This document shows, one piece after another, positions 1 to 6,946 of a stretch of DNA of 7,160 bases. The notes under the pieces were generated by a model. The model had not been told where the DNA came from, searched no databases, and saw only the letters and a program-made list of their open reading frames with translations. The DNA lies in NCBI GenBank assembly GCA_003153655.1, contig PMAK01000207.1, positions 7,896-15,055 on the forward strand, in the 5' to 3' direction. This DNA is from Phycisphaerales bacterium. GTDB taxonomy: Bacteria > Planctomycetota > Phycisphaerae > Tepidisphaerales > Tepidisphaeraceae. Each line of letters starts with the position of its first letter. Positions within the stretch are counted from its first letter, which is position 1. Made by a program: the position numbers and the translations under genes.

Positions 1-452
1 CCGGACCGGTTGAATAGTAAGGCCGCGCTCTCCATGTCCTGCCCCAGCTTCGCCAAATTATCCAGCGGCGGATGCTCCGATTGATAATCAATGATCAGCC
101 CCGGATTCCTGGCAAACAGATTCATGCTCGACAAATGCGCCGCATCCAGCACCAACTGCATCGGCTGCGGCACAGGCCCCTCCGGCTTCTGCCCAAACGC
201 CTCGCACGCATCCGCATCCTCATCCAGTAAGGCGGCCGCTACAGAATATTTCTCCCCCGCGTCACCAGGAATGTTCTGCTCAACAATCGGCCGCGCCGGC
301 ACAGGCGGCGAAAGCTCAGCCAGATTGTGAGGATCAAGCGAAAGAGCCGTGGGATCGGTGATCTGCATCTGATTGTACAGATAGCCTCCCAGCACAACCG
401 CCAGCAGAAACATGGCAACAGAGATTTTCCAACCGAGAACATTACCCCACAT
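1..452 (-). CDS. Partial gene: N-terminal part of a membrane-anchored protein of unknown function
   Basis: An open frame of 150 codons starts at the ATG at 452-450 and runs without a stop past the window edge, so the C-terminus is missing. The start is supported by GGAG at 463-460, seven bases upstream. Residues 1-9 (MWGNVLGWK) are followed by a hydrophobic segment at about residues 10-25 (ISVAMFLLAVVLGGYLY), which reads as an uncleaved signal anchor. The rest is hydrophilic, proline- and acid-rich (LSPPVPARP, DEDADACEAF), then a more ordered stretch containing NPGLIIDYQSEHPPLDNLAKLG. The bulk would therefore lie outside the cytoplasmic membrane. I recognise no family. The end, with LDNLAKLGQDMESAALLFNRS, could begin a helical (TPR-like) region, but that is a guess. 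It is separated from folD by a 209-base spacer with a large inverted repeat, so it may be its own transcription unit. Confidence 0.8.
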   Translation of the reverse strand, partial: MWGNVLGWKISVAMFLLAVVLGGYLYNQMQITDPTALSLDPHNLAELSPPVPARPIVEQNIPGDAGEKYSVAAALLDEDADACEAFGQKPEGPVPQPMQLVLDAAHLSSMNLFARNPGLIIDYQSEHPPLDNLAKLGQDMESAALLFNRS

Positions 453-459
453 GCCCTAA

Positions 460-463
460 CTCC
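460..463 (-). promoter_or_regulatory. Shine-Dalgarno GGAG for the partial membrane-protein gene
   Basis: GGAG on the minus strand lies seven bases before the ATG at 452 and decides this start. A small hairpin (CCCGA 476-480 with TCGGG 486-490, loop of five) sits just upstream of it in the leader. Confidence 0.6.
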
Positions 464-499
464 AAACTATTGAACCCCGATGTAATCGGGACTTTCAGC

Positions 500-524
500 C
501 GCCAAGACGCAATGACGCCAAGAC
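500..524. repeat. Two copies of CGCCAAGAC with a 16-base period
   Basis: CGCCAAGAC occurs at 500-508 and again at 516-524, separated by GCAATGA. From memory, 'CGCCAAGACGCCAAG'-type phrases are frequent in intergenic DNA of planctomycete and other environmental bacterial genomes; this was not checked. The stretch is noncoding and lies between folD and the next gene. Confidence 0.55.
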
Positions 525-544
525 AAACTCAAAAATGCATATTT

Positions 545-631
545 GCCACAGATGAAAAATCAGATGCACACAGATAAATCCAAATCAAGAATTCGTATTT
601 CATCTGTGTGCATCTGATTTTAATCTGTGGC
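545..631. repeat. Large intergenic inverted repeat, about 30-bp stem
   Basis: The left arm (545-575) and right arm (602-631) are reverse complements, with matching outer nine bases (GCCACAGAT) and inner sixteen bases (TCAGATGCACACAGAT). The middle differs only by one mismatch and one extra base (GAAAAA against TAAAA). AAAT at 576-579 can also pair with ATTT at 597-600 across a bulged C601, leaving a 17-base loop containing GAATTC. Each arm carries three CAGAT units. On the minus strand it is downstream of the folD stop (662) and upstream of the start at 452. It could act as a 3' stabilising or terminating hairpin, though the nearest T-run (TTTTT, 532-536) is about eight bases past the stem rather than flush with it. 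It could instead be a dispersed repeat element. Confidence 0.85.
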
Positions 632-661
632 TAAAACTCTTTCCGCATATTTCTTCGCGGT

Positions 662-1528
662 TCAACGTCTTTCCAGTAACTCCGCACTCCGCAAAGTATT
701 CTTCAGCAGCATAGCCACCGTCATCGGCCCAACGCCGCCCGGAACCGGCGTGATATACGCAGCCTTCTCCCGCACCGCTTCAAAATCCACATCGCCCACC
801 GTCTTCTTAGATCCATCAGCCAGCGTGATTCGGTTAATCCCCACATCAATCACAATCGCCCCCGCCTTAACGTGATCCGCCCCGATCAACCCCGCCTTTC
901 CCGCCGCGACCACCAGCACATCCGCCCGCCGCGTATGCGATTTCAAATCCCGCGTCTCGATATGACAAAGTGTCACCGTCGCCAAACGCTGCGTAAGCAG
1001 CAGCGCGATAGGCTTCCCCGCGATTTCGCTCGCCCCAACAACCACCGCCTCCGCCCCGCGAAGGCTAACCCCCGTCGATTCGATCAATTCGATCACCGCC
1101 AGCGCGGTGCAGGGAGCGATCAGCGTATGCCCATAAACCACGTACCCGATGTTGGCCGGATTCACGCCCTCGACATCCTTCACCGGATCAATCTTGTATT
1201 GCAATTCCGTCGCATCCAACTGTGGCGGCAGCGGCAAATGCAGCATGATCCCCGTTACCGCCGGGTCCACAGTCAGCGATTGCAGCAATTCAGCCGCCGC
1301 CCTGGGGCTGGTATCGCTCGGGAGTTTCCGCAACTCATATTTAATGCCAACGTTCTCGCACGCCTGCCTCTGCCGGTTGGCATAAAGTTCACCAGCGGGC
1401 GTTGAGCCCACGAGCACAGCCGTCAGCGCAGGCCGACGCCCGCATTCGGCCAGCCGATTGACACGCTGATGAATGGATTGCTTCTCGCGCTCGGCCAACG
1501 CCGCGCCGTCAATGATCGTTGCGGACAT
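662..1528 (-). CDS. folD: FolD-family methylene-THF dehydrogenase / methenyl-THF cyclohydrolase, with altered active site
   Basis: FolD normally oxidises 5,10-methylene-THF with NAD(P)+ and hydrolyses methenyl-THF to 10-formyl-THF in the cytosol. I place the start at the ATG at 1528, because FolD proteins begin 'MxAxIIDG' and this one gives MSATIIDG; the frame extends upstream to a TTG at 1576. That gives 288 residues, a normal family length. In numbering from the TTG, the folate domain has LVGSTPAGELY (55-65) and GIMLHLPLP (109-117), then KDVEG (133-137) and PCTA (155-158). The nucleotide domain has GASEIAGKP (181-189), VIDVGINR (242-249) and the C-terminal signature PVPGGVGPMTV (277-287). 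Three positions are unusual: the Y-x-x-x-K lysine is Gln69, the glutamine of QLPLP is His113, and the aspartate of KDVDG is Glu136. The family is certain, but full bifunctionality is doubtful. It lies 77 bases after the upstream membrane-protein gene and may have its own promoter. Confidence 0.93.
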   Translation of the reverse strand: MSATIIDGAALAEREKQSIHQRVNRLAECGRRPALTAVLVGSTPAGELYANRQRQACENVGIKYELRKLPSDTSPRAAAELLQSLTVDPAVTGIMLHLPLPPQLDATELQYKIDPVKDVEGVNPANIGYVVYGHTLIAPCTALAVIELIESTGVSLRGAEAVVVGASEIAGKPIALLLTQRLATVTLCHIETRDLKSHTRRADVLVVAAGKAGLIGADHVKAGAIVIDVGINRITLADGSKKTVGDVDFEAVREKAAYITPVPGGVGPMTVAMLLKNTLRSAELLERR

Positions 1529-1535
1529 GAGACCC

Positions 1536-1541
1536 ATTATA
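1536..1541 (-). promoter_or_regulatory. Candidate -10 box (TATAAT) for folD, leaderless spacing
   Basis: A perfect TATAAT on the minus strand ends seven bases before the ATG at 1528, which would put transcription start at or next to the A of the start codon. No Shine-Dalgarno is seen before 1528. No good -35 hexamer is visible about 17 bases upstream, so the call rests on the -10 and its position. The box lies within the in-frame extension toward the TTG at 1576. Confidence 0.4.
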
Positions 1542-1605
1542 AAGGCAGCGGGGGAGATATGGCGCGCCGCATTCAAAAGAAATGCAGCCGCTCCGAATGA
1601 AATGC

Positions 1606-2112
1606 CTAATGCGGCGTTGTAAGACTGGCTCGCAGCCTCTGGATAACTTGCTTTACAACCGCCCGATCAACGCGAACACTCGGGTTCCGCATTGCTTTAG
1701 CCAGCACAGAAGGGCAAAGAATCAGCGTCAGGGGATGCTCGAGTTCTTGTTCCTCAGCCAGAAGCTTGAGTTGCCGCAGTTCGATCGATCGCAGACGCAG
1801 CCGACGGGACAGTTCACGCGATAGCTTGCCGGGGTGATTCAAAGAGCGCGGCGTATTCTGCCGCTGCCGATGATAATTGAACAGAATCACCAGGATGATC
1901 ACGCCCAGCGCTGCCAGCAGATAAGGCACCGCCTTACTCATATCCACGGGCGAGTTCATGTTCTGGTTGACGCTTTTGAAAACATCTTCCTCGGTAGGAT
2001 TGCCGAACGCTCCGGTGGCAGCGATCAGCACCAGAAATCCGCCAAAAATCAGCCTTCGCAGAAATCTATTTTGTATCTTGTTCTCTGAATGCCTGCGTGT
2101 CTCGATTTTCAT
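1606..2112 (-). CDS. Two-segment membrane protein of unknown function, coupled to the HEAT-repeat gene
   Basis: This 168-residue protein starts at the ATG at 2112; the frame is open to an ATG at 2175, but the strong AAAGGAG at 2128-2122, nine bases upstream, fixes the shorter form. A basic N-terminus (KIETRRHSENKIQNRFLRR) precedes a hydrophobic segment at residues 21-37 ending ATGAFG, either a signal peptide or a first membrane helix. After a short polar loop (NPTEEDVFKSVNQNMNSPVDMSK) comes a second membrane segment at 61-79. The C-terminal half is cytoplasmic by the positive-inside rule (HRQRQ after the second segment) and helical and charged, with RLRLRSIELRQLKLLAEEQ and then PLTLILCPSVLAKAMRNP at 127-144. 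I recognise no family. The start lies one base after the HEAT gene stop (TGA, T, ATG), so the two are almost certainly co-translated and may work together at the membrane. Confidence 0.82.
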   Translation of the reverse strand: MKIETRRHSENKIQNRFLRRLIFGGFLVLIAATGAFGNPTEEDVFKSVNQNMNSPVDMSKAVPYLLAALGVIILVILFNYHRQRQNTPRSLNHPGKLSRELSRRLRLRSIELRQLKLLAEEQELEHPLTLILCPSVLAKAMRNPSVRVDRAVVKQVIQRLRASLTTPH

Positions 2113-2113
2113 A

Positions 2114-4105
2114 TCACCCGACTCCTTTCGATGCCTGCACCATTTCCGCGACATTCTTGAGCACGCCGACGGCATACCTCCGAACCCGGATATTCGTGTC
2201 CTGCTTGGCGATGCGGCCGACGTCGTGCAGCAGCTTCCACCACCCCATTTGTTTCAGCGCCCACATCGCGGAGATGCGATGTTCCGCCCGCTGGTCCTGC
2301 AACATCGCCTGCAAAACGGGACCGACGTTGCCAACCCGCATTTTGCTCAATGCCTTGATCGCGTTGGCTCGCTCCCGGTTTGTGGCGTTCCTGGCTCGTT
2401 CAAAAAGCAGCGGAATCAGTTGCGGATCGCGCCGGTTTTCCAGCACCTCGATCGCATTGGCCCGCACGCGCGAATCAGCGTCGCTCACAATACGCTCCAC
2501 AAGCAGTTCGACCCCGGCAGACGGCAACTCACCCAAAACACTGATCGCCTTGCTCCGAACCTTTGGATGTGCATGGCTCGTCAGCCCCACGATCGCCTCG
2601 CGCAAAGCCTCGGCCAAGCCAAGCTCCTGCGTCATCTGCAACGCCTTGAGCCGCTGCTCGACAGGGCCCGAAATCAGTCGGCGGCCCAGACGCTGCGCCG
2701 CATCCGGCAACAGCTTTAGCATCGCCTTGCCCGCATGTTTGCGGGTGGGGCGGTCAAGGCCGTCAAATCGATCCCAGTAATTTTCAAACCCCGAATGCCC
2801 AAGTGCCCGGCTGACGACGCGCCGAACCGACGCCGGCGCGCTGATCATGAGCTGCAGAAGCATGTTCTCGAAATCCGGCGGCCGCCGCCGGACAATCTCA
2901 CGCGCCGCCATACGCATAAAACGTTCATCCGCATCGGTGAGCATATTCCGCAGGAATTGAACGCTGGACGGCTTCTTCCGCAGCATCGCGATGCGGAGCA
3001 GCCGCAACCGCCCACCAACGTCCCCGGCCGCTTTTTGCGCCAGCACCGTCAGACGCTCATCCTGCATCAGGTCGTGCATCCCCGAAACCGCCAGCCAATT
3101 CCCGATTTTGCAGACCTCTCCCGGCTCGCGGCGGGCGATATCACGCAGCAATTCCCCTTCCTGCAACCACGTTCCCCGGTTCACCTGATGCATGCACAGT
3201 TGAAGGTTGTAATCCTTGAGCCAGTGCGTTCTTCGCAGCAGCGCGTCCAAAACCGGCAGTTCGTCAATATGAGCGAAAATGCTGCCGAAATGAGACCGAA
3301 GCTGCCCATGCGTTGCCCCCAGAAGGAAGGCTTCCACATGCTCCGCTTCCGGTGGCTGCTGGAGGCGGCGAACCATCGGGCTTTGACCGCCATGTTTAGT
3401 CGTTTGGAGAATCGCCAGCGTTTTGCTCTGCGGCGAGTCGCACAACAAGAGCGCAGCCCTCAGAAGATCCTGCGAATATTTGCCGCGATGCACATCCAGC
3501 GCCCGCGCGACGACCGATTCAATTTCCGGGCGCTGATCGATCACGTCCCGGTAAAGAGCGGCAAAATCGATGGGGGCTTCCTCGGGAGCCTGTGCGGGCG
3601 TCTGTGCACCCTGCTCAGTGGAAATCTCCACTGCGGGCGTGACAACAGGATGCTCCGGCGCCTGCTTGTATTGACGCTGAAGCAGATGAATGCTCGTCGA
3701 AACCCAGCGGGCCAGGGCGACGATCGCCTCGGCAGCGGTTTTGCCCAACGTCTCATCCGTGTCGTGCAGATTTTCAGTCAGCACATATGCCAGTTTGCAC
3801 TGCCGGCTCATCGCGATGAGCCGCATGGAAGCCTGTCGCAGTTCCGGGCGATCGCTCCGCCCGCATTCACGCAGCGCGTGATGCAGCGATTTAATGTTCG
3901 TCAGGATATAGGTTTGCAGTTTTGACGGCAGCCCATCATAACCCTGCACAACCCCCGACAACCCGCGCACGGTTTTACGCTGCAATAGCGCGGCCAGGAC
4001 AACGGATTGCTCGACTTCCACGCCCACGCGCAGGCCTTCGAGCAGCAAATCGTCCGCAGCCTCGTTCTTGCTCTGAACCAGGGCATCGACGAGCTCTTCA
4101 TGCAT
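2114..4105 (-). CDS. HEAT-repeat protein, 663 residues, function unknown
   Basis: The start is the ATG at 4105: the codon immediately upstream in frame is TAG, so the frame cannot extend. No clear Shine-Dalgarno precedes it. The protein appears soluble, with no signal peptide or membrane segment. Residues 1-148 are helical. A Pro/Ala/Gln/Glu-rich linker (about 149-178) follows, then a second helical part. From about 370 to the end there are repeated HEAT-like helix pairs, seen in APASVRRVVSRALG (423-436), HPKVRSKAISVLGEL (513-527), DSRVRANAIEVLEN (544-557), NRERANAIKALSKM (576-589), RAEHRISAMWALKQMG (606-621) and TNIRVRRYAVGVLKNV (637-652). HEAT arrays are protein-binding scaffolds, and no catalytic motif is seen. 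It lies 102 bases downstream of rnr and one base upstream of a membrane-protein start. I infer that it may bind that partner; its cellular role is unknown. Confidence 0.88.
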   Translation of the reverse strand: MHEELVDALVQSKNEAADDLLLEGLRVGVEVEQSVVLAALLQRKTVRGLSGVVQGYDGLPSKLQTYILTNIKSLHHALRECGRSDRPELRQASMRLIAMSRQCKLAYVLTENLHDTDETLGKTAAEAIVALARWVSTSIHLLQRQYKQAPEHPVVTPAVEISTEQGAQTPAQAPEEAPIDFAALYRDVIDQRPEIESVVARALDVHRGKYSQDLLRAALLLCDSPQSKTLAILQTTKHGGQSPMVRRLQQPPEAEHVEAFLLGATHGQLRSHFGSIFAHIDELPVLDALLRRTHWLKDYNLQLCMHQVNRGTWLQEGELLRDIARREPGEVCKIGNWLAVSGMHDLMQDERLTVLAQKAAGDVGGRLRLLRIAMLRKKPSSVQFLRNMLTDADERFMRMAAREIVRRRPPDFENMLLQLMISAPASVRRVVSRALGHSGFENYWDRFDGLDRPTRKHAGKAMLKLLPDAAQRLGRRLISGPVEQRLKALQMTQELGLAEALREAIVGLTSHAHPKVRSKAISVLGELPSAGVELLVERIVSDADSRVRANAIEVLENRRDPQLIPLLFERARNATNRERANAIKALSKMRVGNVGPVLQAMLQDQRAEHRISAMWALKQMGWWKLLHDVGRIAKQDTNIRVRRYAVGVLKNVAEMVQASKGVG
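2122..2128 (-). promoter_or_regulatory. Strong Shine-Dalgarno AAAGGAG inside the HEAT gene end
   Basis: AAAGGAG on the minus strand is nine bases before the ATG at 2112 and overlaps the last codons of the upstream HEAT-repeat gene. It supports the 2112 start over 2175 and translational coupling of the pair. Confidence 0.75.
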
Positions 4106-4207
4106 CTATTGAACATTTATCGGACGAAAGGGGGTGGGGGCTTGAGGATCATCATTGCCAAATCACCTGAAATTCGCGGCCCTCGCCCCTTTATCTCAAT
4201 TCTCGCA
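4106..4207. other. Spacer between rnr and the HEAT gene
   Basis: This 102-base gap has no gene. It carries GGGGGTGGGGG at 4130-4140 on the plus strand, which is a C-rich tract in the minus-strand leader about 25 bases before the HEAT start. I see no hairpin plus T-run for an intrinsic terminator after rnr and no convincing promoter, so read-through from rnr is possible. Confidence 0.5.
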
Positions 4208-6526
4208 TTACCGTCTATTACGGCGGACTTTACCGCCGCCGCGCGCCTGAGATTTTGCCCTACCCGCGACCTTCCCCTTCCGATGCTGCTTGGCCGGCTT
4301 CTCCGGCGCACCGGCTTCCCCCGTCTCGGAGCGCGAATGCAGCTTGATAACCGCCAATCCCAACTCCCGCCGAGCCGGGTCCACCCGCACAATCCGCACC
4401 GTGGCGGTATCCCCGATCCGAATCCGATTTCCCGTCCGCTGCCCGCGAATGAACCCGCCCCGATCATCCACCTCCCACCAATCATCCATGAGGTCTTCGT
4501 ACCGGATCAGCCCATCGATCAGCCACGTCGTGATCTGCACAAAAATACCGAAGTTGGTGATTCCCGTAACAACGCCGGGGAAATCCTCCCCGACCTTCTT
4601 AACGAGCAGTTCAAGCACCTTCACCTGCCGCAGCTCTCGCTCGGCATCATCCGCCCGCCGCTCGGTAAAGCTGATCTGCTTCCCAAGCTCGACCAGCTCT
4701 CCATACGTCGGCGCCCCATTCAGCTTGATCGTCCGCCCACGCCGTCCGCCGGGCGCGGTCGTCAGATATTGCTCCAGCAAACGATGAATCGTCAGGTCCG
4801 CATACCGCCGAATCGGACTGGTGAAATGGCAATAATGCTGGCTCGCCAGCGCGTAATGCCCGATCGTCCGCGGCGAATATTCCGCCCGCGTCAAACTCTT
4901 CAAAATCGCCAGATTAATCGTGAACGATTGCGGCGTCCCCTTCACCGACGCCAGCAGCCCTTGAATCGCCTTCCGATCCATATCCTTCGGCAAACGAAAC
5001 CCCGCGACTTCCACAAAATGCTTCAACCGCGCGCCGCTGTCCGGCTCCGGCTCCGGATGCGTCCGTCTTAGAAACGGCACATCAATCGAATCCAGCAACC
5101 GCGCCACGGCTTCATTCGCCTCCACCATGAACATCTCGATCAGCGTATGCGTGAAGCTCTGATCCTCCGGCTTCGCATCCACGATCTTCCCCTGATCGTC
5201 CAGCACCAACTCCACTTCCGGCAGATCCAGCACCAACTGCCCCGCGGCCAGTCGCCGCTTCTGAATGCGCTTCGCCAGATCATTCATCTGATGCAAAAGC
5301 TCGACGACAGCCGGATTGTAAACATCCGCTTTTCGCGGCCCATCCGGATGCGGAACAATGTCCGCGTTATCAATAATTGCCTGCGCTTCGGTATATCTCA
5401 GCCGATTGGCGCTGTGGATCACCGTGTTGGCAAAAGTGGAGCTGATTGGATGTGCGTCCTCGTCAAAAACGATGAACGCACTTTTGCACAGCCGCGGAAC
5501 TCCTTCCTGCAGGCTGCACACCCCGTTGGAAAGAATCTCCGGCAGCATCGGAATGACAAACCCCGGGAAATAACAGCTATTCCCCCGAGCCTTCGCCTCC
5601 ACATCCAGCGGCGTGCCGTTCCCGACATACGTCGAGACATCCGCGATATGCACCCCGAGCTCCCATTGTCCGTTTTTTAGCTTCCGCAGGCTGATGGCGT
5701 CGTCATAATCTTTCGCGTCATCCGGGTCGATCGTGCAGATCACCCGATCCGACAAATCCATCCGGTCCGGCCAACTCTTGGCCACATTAAATTTATCCAC
5801 CTCCGCCCGCGCCTGATCCAGACATTCATCCGGAAATTCCGCCGGCAAATTGAACTGCACGATGATCGCCTGGAGATCGACATCCTTCTCCCCCGGCTCC
5901 CCAAGGATGCGCGTAATAACACCCTGCGCCTGAACCTGATCCGCGGGATCTGTCGTCAGTTCAACAACAACCTTCGTCCCCGGCCTGATATGCCGCGCCG
6001 CCGCATCCGGCGTCAAAATCGGCTCCGTGAAAATATTCCCATCCGGCAAAACAAGCCATTTGGTGTGCTGTTTGACAAGCGTTCCGACAAATCGCTTCTG
6101 CGACCGGGTGATGATCTCGGTGATCTTCCCGCGGAACATCACCTTCCCGTCACGCGGCTCCCGATTGGTGATCTTCGCGCGAACGATATCCCCGGTAATC
6201 GCTCCCCCGTTGTCACCCTCGGCGATAAAGAGATCCTCATGCCCCTCCGGATCGGAGGGAACCACAAACCCAAATCCGCGCTTGTTGTGCCGATACGTGC
6301 CGACAATCCCCTCGGCGCGGAGGTTCTGATCCGGCAACATCACGTTGCCCCCGCCCCCGAGCACAACCCGCCCCGCGTGCATCAATTCGCGCAGCGCGTC
6401 CCGGAACGCGTGATACTGATCCTCCGCGGTAAACTGCATTTCCTTGGCCAATGGCCGCGGCTTCACCGGGCGATAACGCTCGGACTTAAGATGCGATAAA
6501 ATTTGTGAGCCTAATTCTTTAGACAT
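4208..6526 (-). CDS. rnr: Ribonuclease R, 3'-5' exoribonuclease of the RNase II/RNB family
   Basis: RNase R degrades RNA processively from the 3' end, including structured mRNA, rRNA fragments and tmRNA-tagged messages. I place the start at the ATG at 6526 (MSKELGSQILSHLK), giving 772 residues; a GTG at 6574 would add sixteen. Neither start has a well-placed Shine-Dalgarno. In 6526 numbering: a winged-helix N-terminus at about 4-60, a cold-shock domain beginning EGIVGTYRHNKRGFGFV (72-88), a second OB-like segment to about 240, and an RNB domain with TIDPDDAKDYDDA at 266-278. Its four metal-binding aspartates (267, 273, 275, 276) match those of RNase II/R. HFTSPIRRYADLTIHR (567-582) holds the conserved arginines near the active site. 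An S1 domain at about 647-729 includes GVVTGITNFGIFV. The last ~40 residues are a Lys/Arg/Gly-rich tail, typical of RNase R and likely RNA-binding. The domain order is complete, with no frameshift or missing key residue. It follows the NIL gene after a 153-base AT-rich gap. Confidence 0.96.
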   Translation of the reverse strand: MSKELGSQILSHLKSERYRPVKPRPLAKEMQFTAEDQYHAFRDALRELMHAGRVVLGGGGNVMLPDQNLRAEGIVGTYRHNKRGFGFVVPSDPEGHEDLFIAEGDNGGAITGDIVRAKITNREPRDGKVMFRGKITEIITRSQKRFVGTLVKQHTKWLVLPDGNIFTEPILTPDAAARHIRPGTKVVVELTTDPADQVQAQGVITRILGEPGEKDVDLQAIIVQFNLPAEFPDECLDQARAEVDKFNVAKSWPDRMDLSDRVICTIDPDDAKDYDDAISLRKLKNGQWELGVHIADVSTYVGNGTPLDVEAKARGNSCYFPGFVIPMLPEILSNGVCSLQEGVPRLCKSAFIVFDEDAHPISSTFANTVIHSANRLRYTEAQAIIDNADIVPHPDGPRKADVYNPAVVELLHQMNDLAKRIQKRRLAAGQLVLDLPEVELVLDDQGKIVDAKPEDQSFTHTLIEMFMVEANEAVARLLDSIDVPFLRRTHPEPEPDSGARLKHFVEVAGFRLPKDMDRKAIQGLLASVKGTPQSFTINLAILKSLTRAEYSPRTIGHYALASQHYCHFTSPIRRYADLTIHRLLEQYLTTAPGGRRGRTIKLNGAPTYGELVELGKQISFTERRADDAERELRQVKVLELLVKKVGEDFPGVVTGITNFGIFVQITTWLIDGLIRYEDLMDDWWEVDDRGGFIRGQRTGNRIRIGDTATVRIVRVDPARRELGLAVIKLHSRSETGEAGAPEKPAKQHRKGKVAGRAKSQARGGGKVRRNRR

Positions 6527-6679
6527 AAATGAAAAAATACGAACTGAATCCTTTTGAAATATTGGCTTCAACACCGAGGAGAAACTTATCCCCTGATCTG
6601 ATCTCGAAAACCGAAAATTGTTTGTGAATGAAAATAGTTAACTGAAAAAAAACGCGCGAGCCTGTCAAATTACATCGGA

Positions 6680-6946
6680 TTACCCTTCCACGACGCTCTT
6701 CTCGATCGGCTCAACCGTAACGCCCTTGGACCGGACAAACTCAATCGCCCCCTTCACGTCCCGCTCCGCCCCGGTCAGCAATACCGCCATGATCCCGATC
6801 TCGTTCTGCACACTCGCTTGCCGGATGTCGAACATGACATCGGGAAATTTCCGGCTCATCTGCCAGATGATCGGCTGCTCCACCTCGCCCCGCGTGGGGA
6901 AAGTGAACCAGCACCGGCGAGAAAAAGAAGAGGGCTGCTTTGTCAT
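6680..6946 (-). CDS. Stand-alone NIL-domain protein
   Basis: This 88-residue protein starts at the ATG at 6946, with a weak Shine-Dalgarno (AGCAGG) seven to eight bases away including TTTT. Residues about 12-83 match the NIL domain, the ferredoxin-like fold found at the C-terminus of the methionine ABC ATPase MetN and on some ferredoxins. Recognisable parts are WFTFPTRGEVEQPIIWQMSR (13-32), the central FDIRQASVQNEIGIMAVLLTG (39-59) and the final AIEFVRSKGVTVEPIEK (67-83). There is no ABC ATPase and no cysteine cluster for an iron-sulfur centre; only one cysteine (12) is present. In MetN the domain binds methionine and gates transport. Stand-alone NIL proteins are linked by context in other genomes to sulfur and homocysteine metabolism, but no such gene is visible here, so the role in this organism is an inference. 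The protein is probably cytosolic. Confidence 0.85.
   Translation of the reverse strand: MTKQPSSFSRRCWFTFPTRGEVEQPIIWQMSRKFPDVMFDIRQASVQNEIGIMAVLLTGAERDVKGAIEFVRSKGVTVEPIEKSVVEG

Noticed and set aside
1529..1576. N-terminal extension of FolD from a TTG start
   Set aside because: The 16 added residues do not resemble the family, the TTG has no well-placed ribosome site, and MSATIIDG at 1528 is the normal FolD beginning.
2735..3925. Long plus-strand open frame of 396 codons opposite the HEAT gene
   Set aside because: It is the antisense of a gene with clear HEAT repeats; its composition (Arg, Pro, Gln, His rich, no domain) is what GC-rich antisense frames give.
4130..4140. G-quadruplex candidate GGGGGTGGGGG
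   Set aside because: Only two adjacent G-runs are present nearby, not the four expected for an intramolecular quadruplex.
4007..5071. Plus-strand open frame of 354 codons
   Set aside because: It lies antisense to the RNase R RNB and S1 domains and crosses the rnr/HEAT gap, with no recognisable protein features.
6641..6682. Possible intrinsic terminator after the NIL gene (run of eight T on the minus strand)
   Set aside because: The T-run is real but the preceding GGCTCGCGCG has no complementary arm, so no terminator stem can be drawn.
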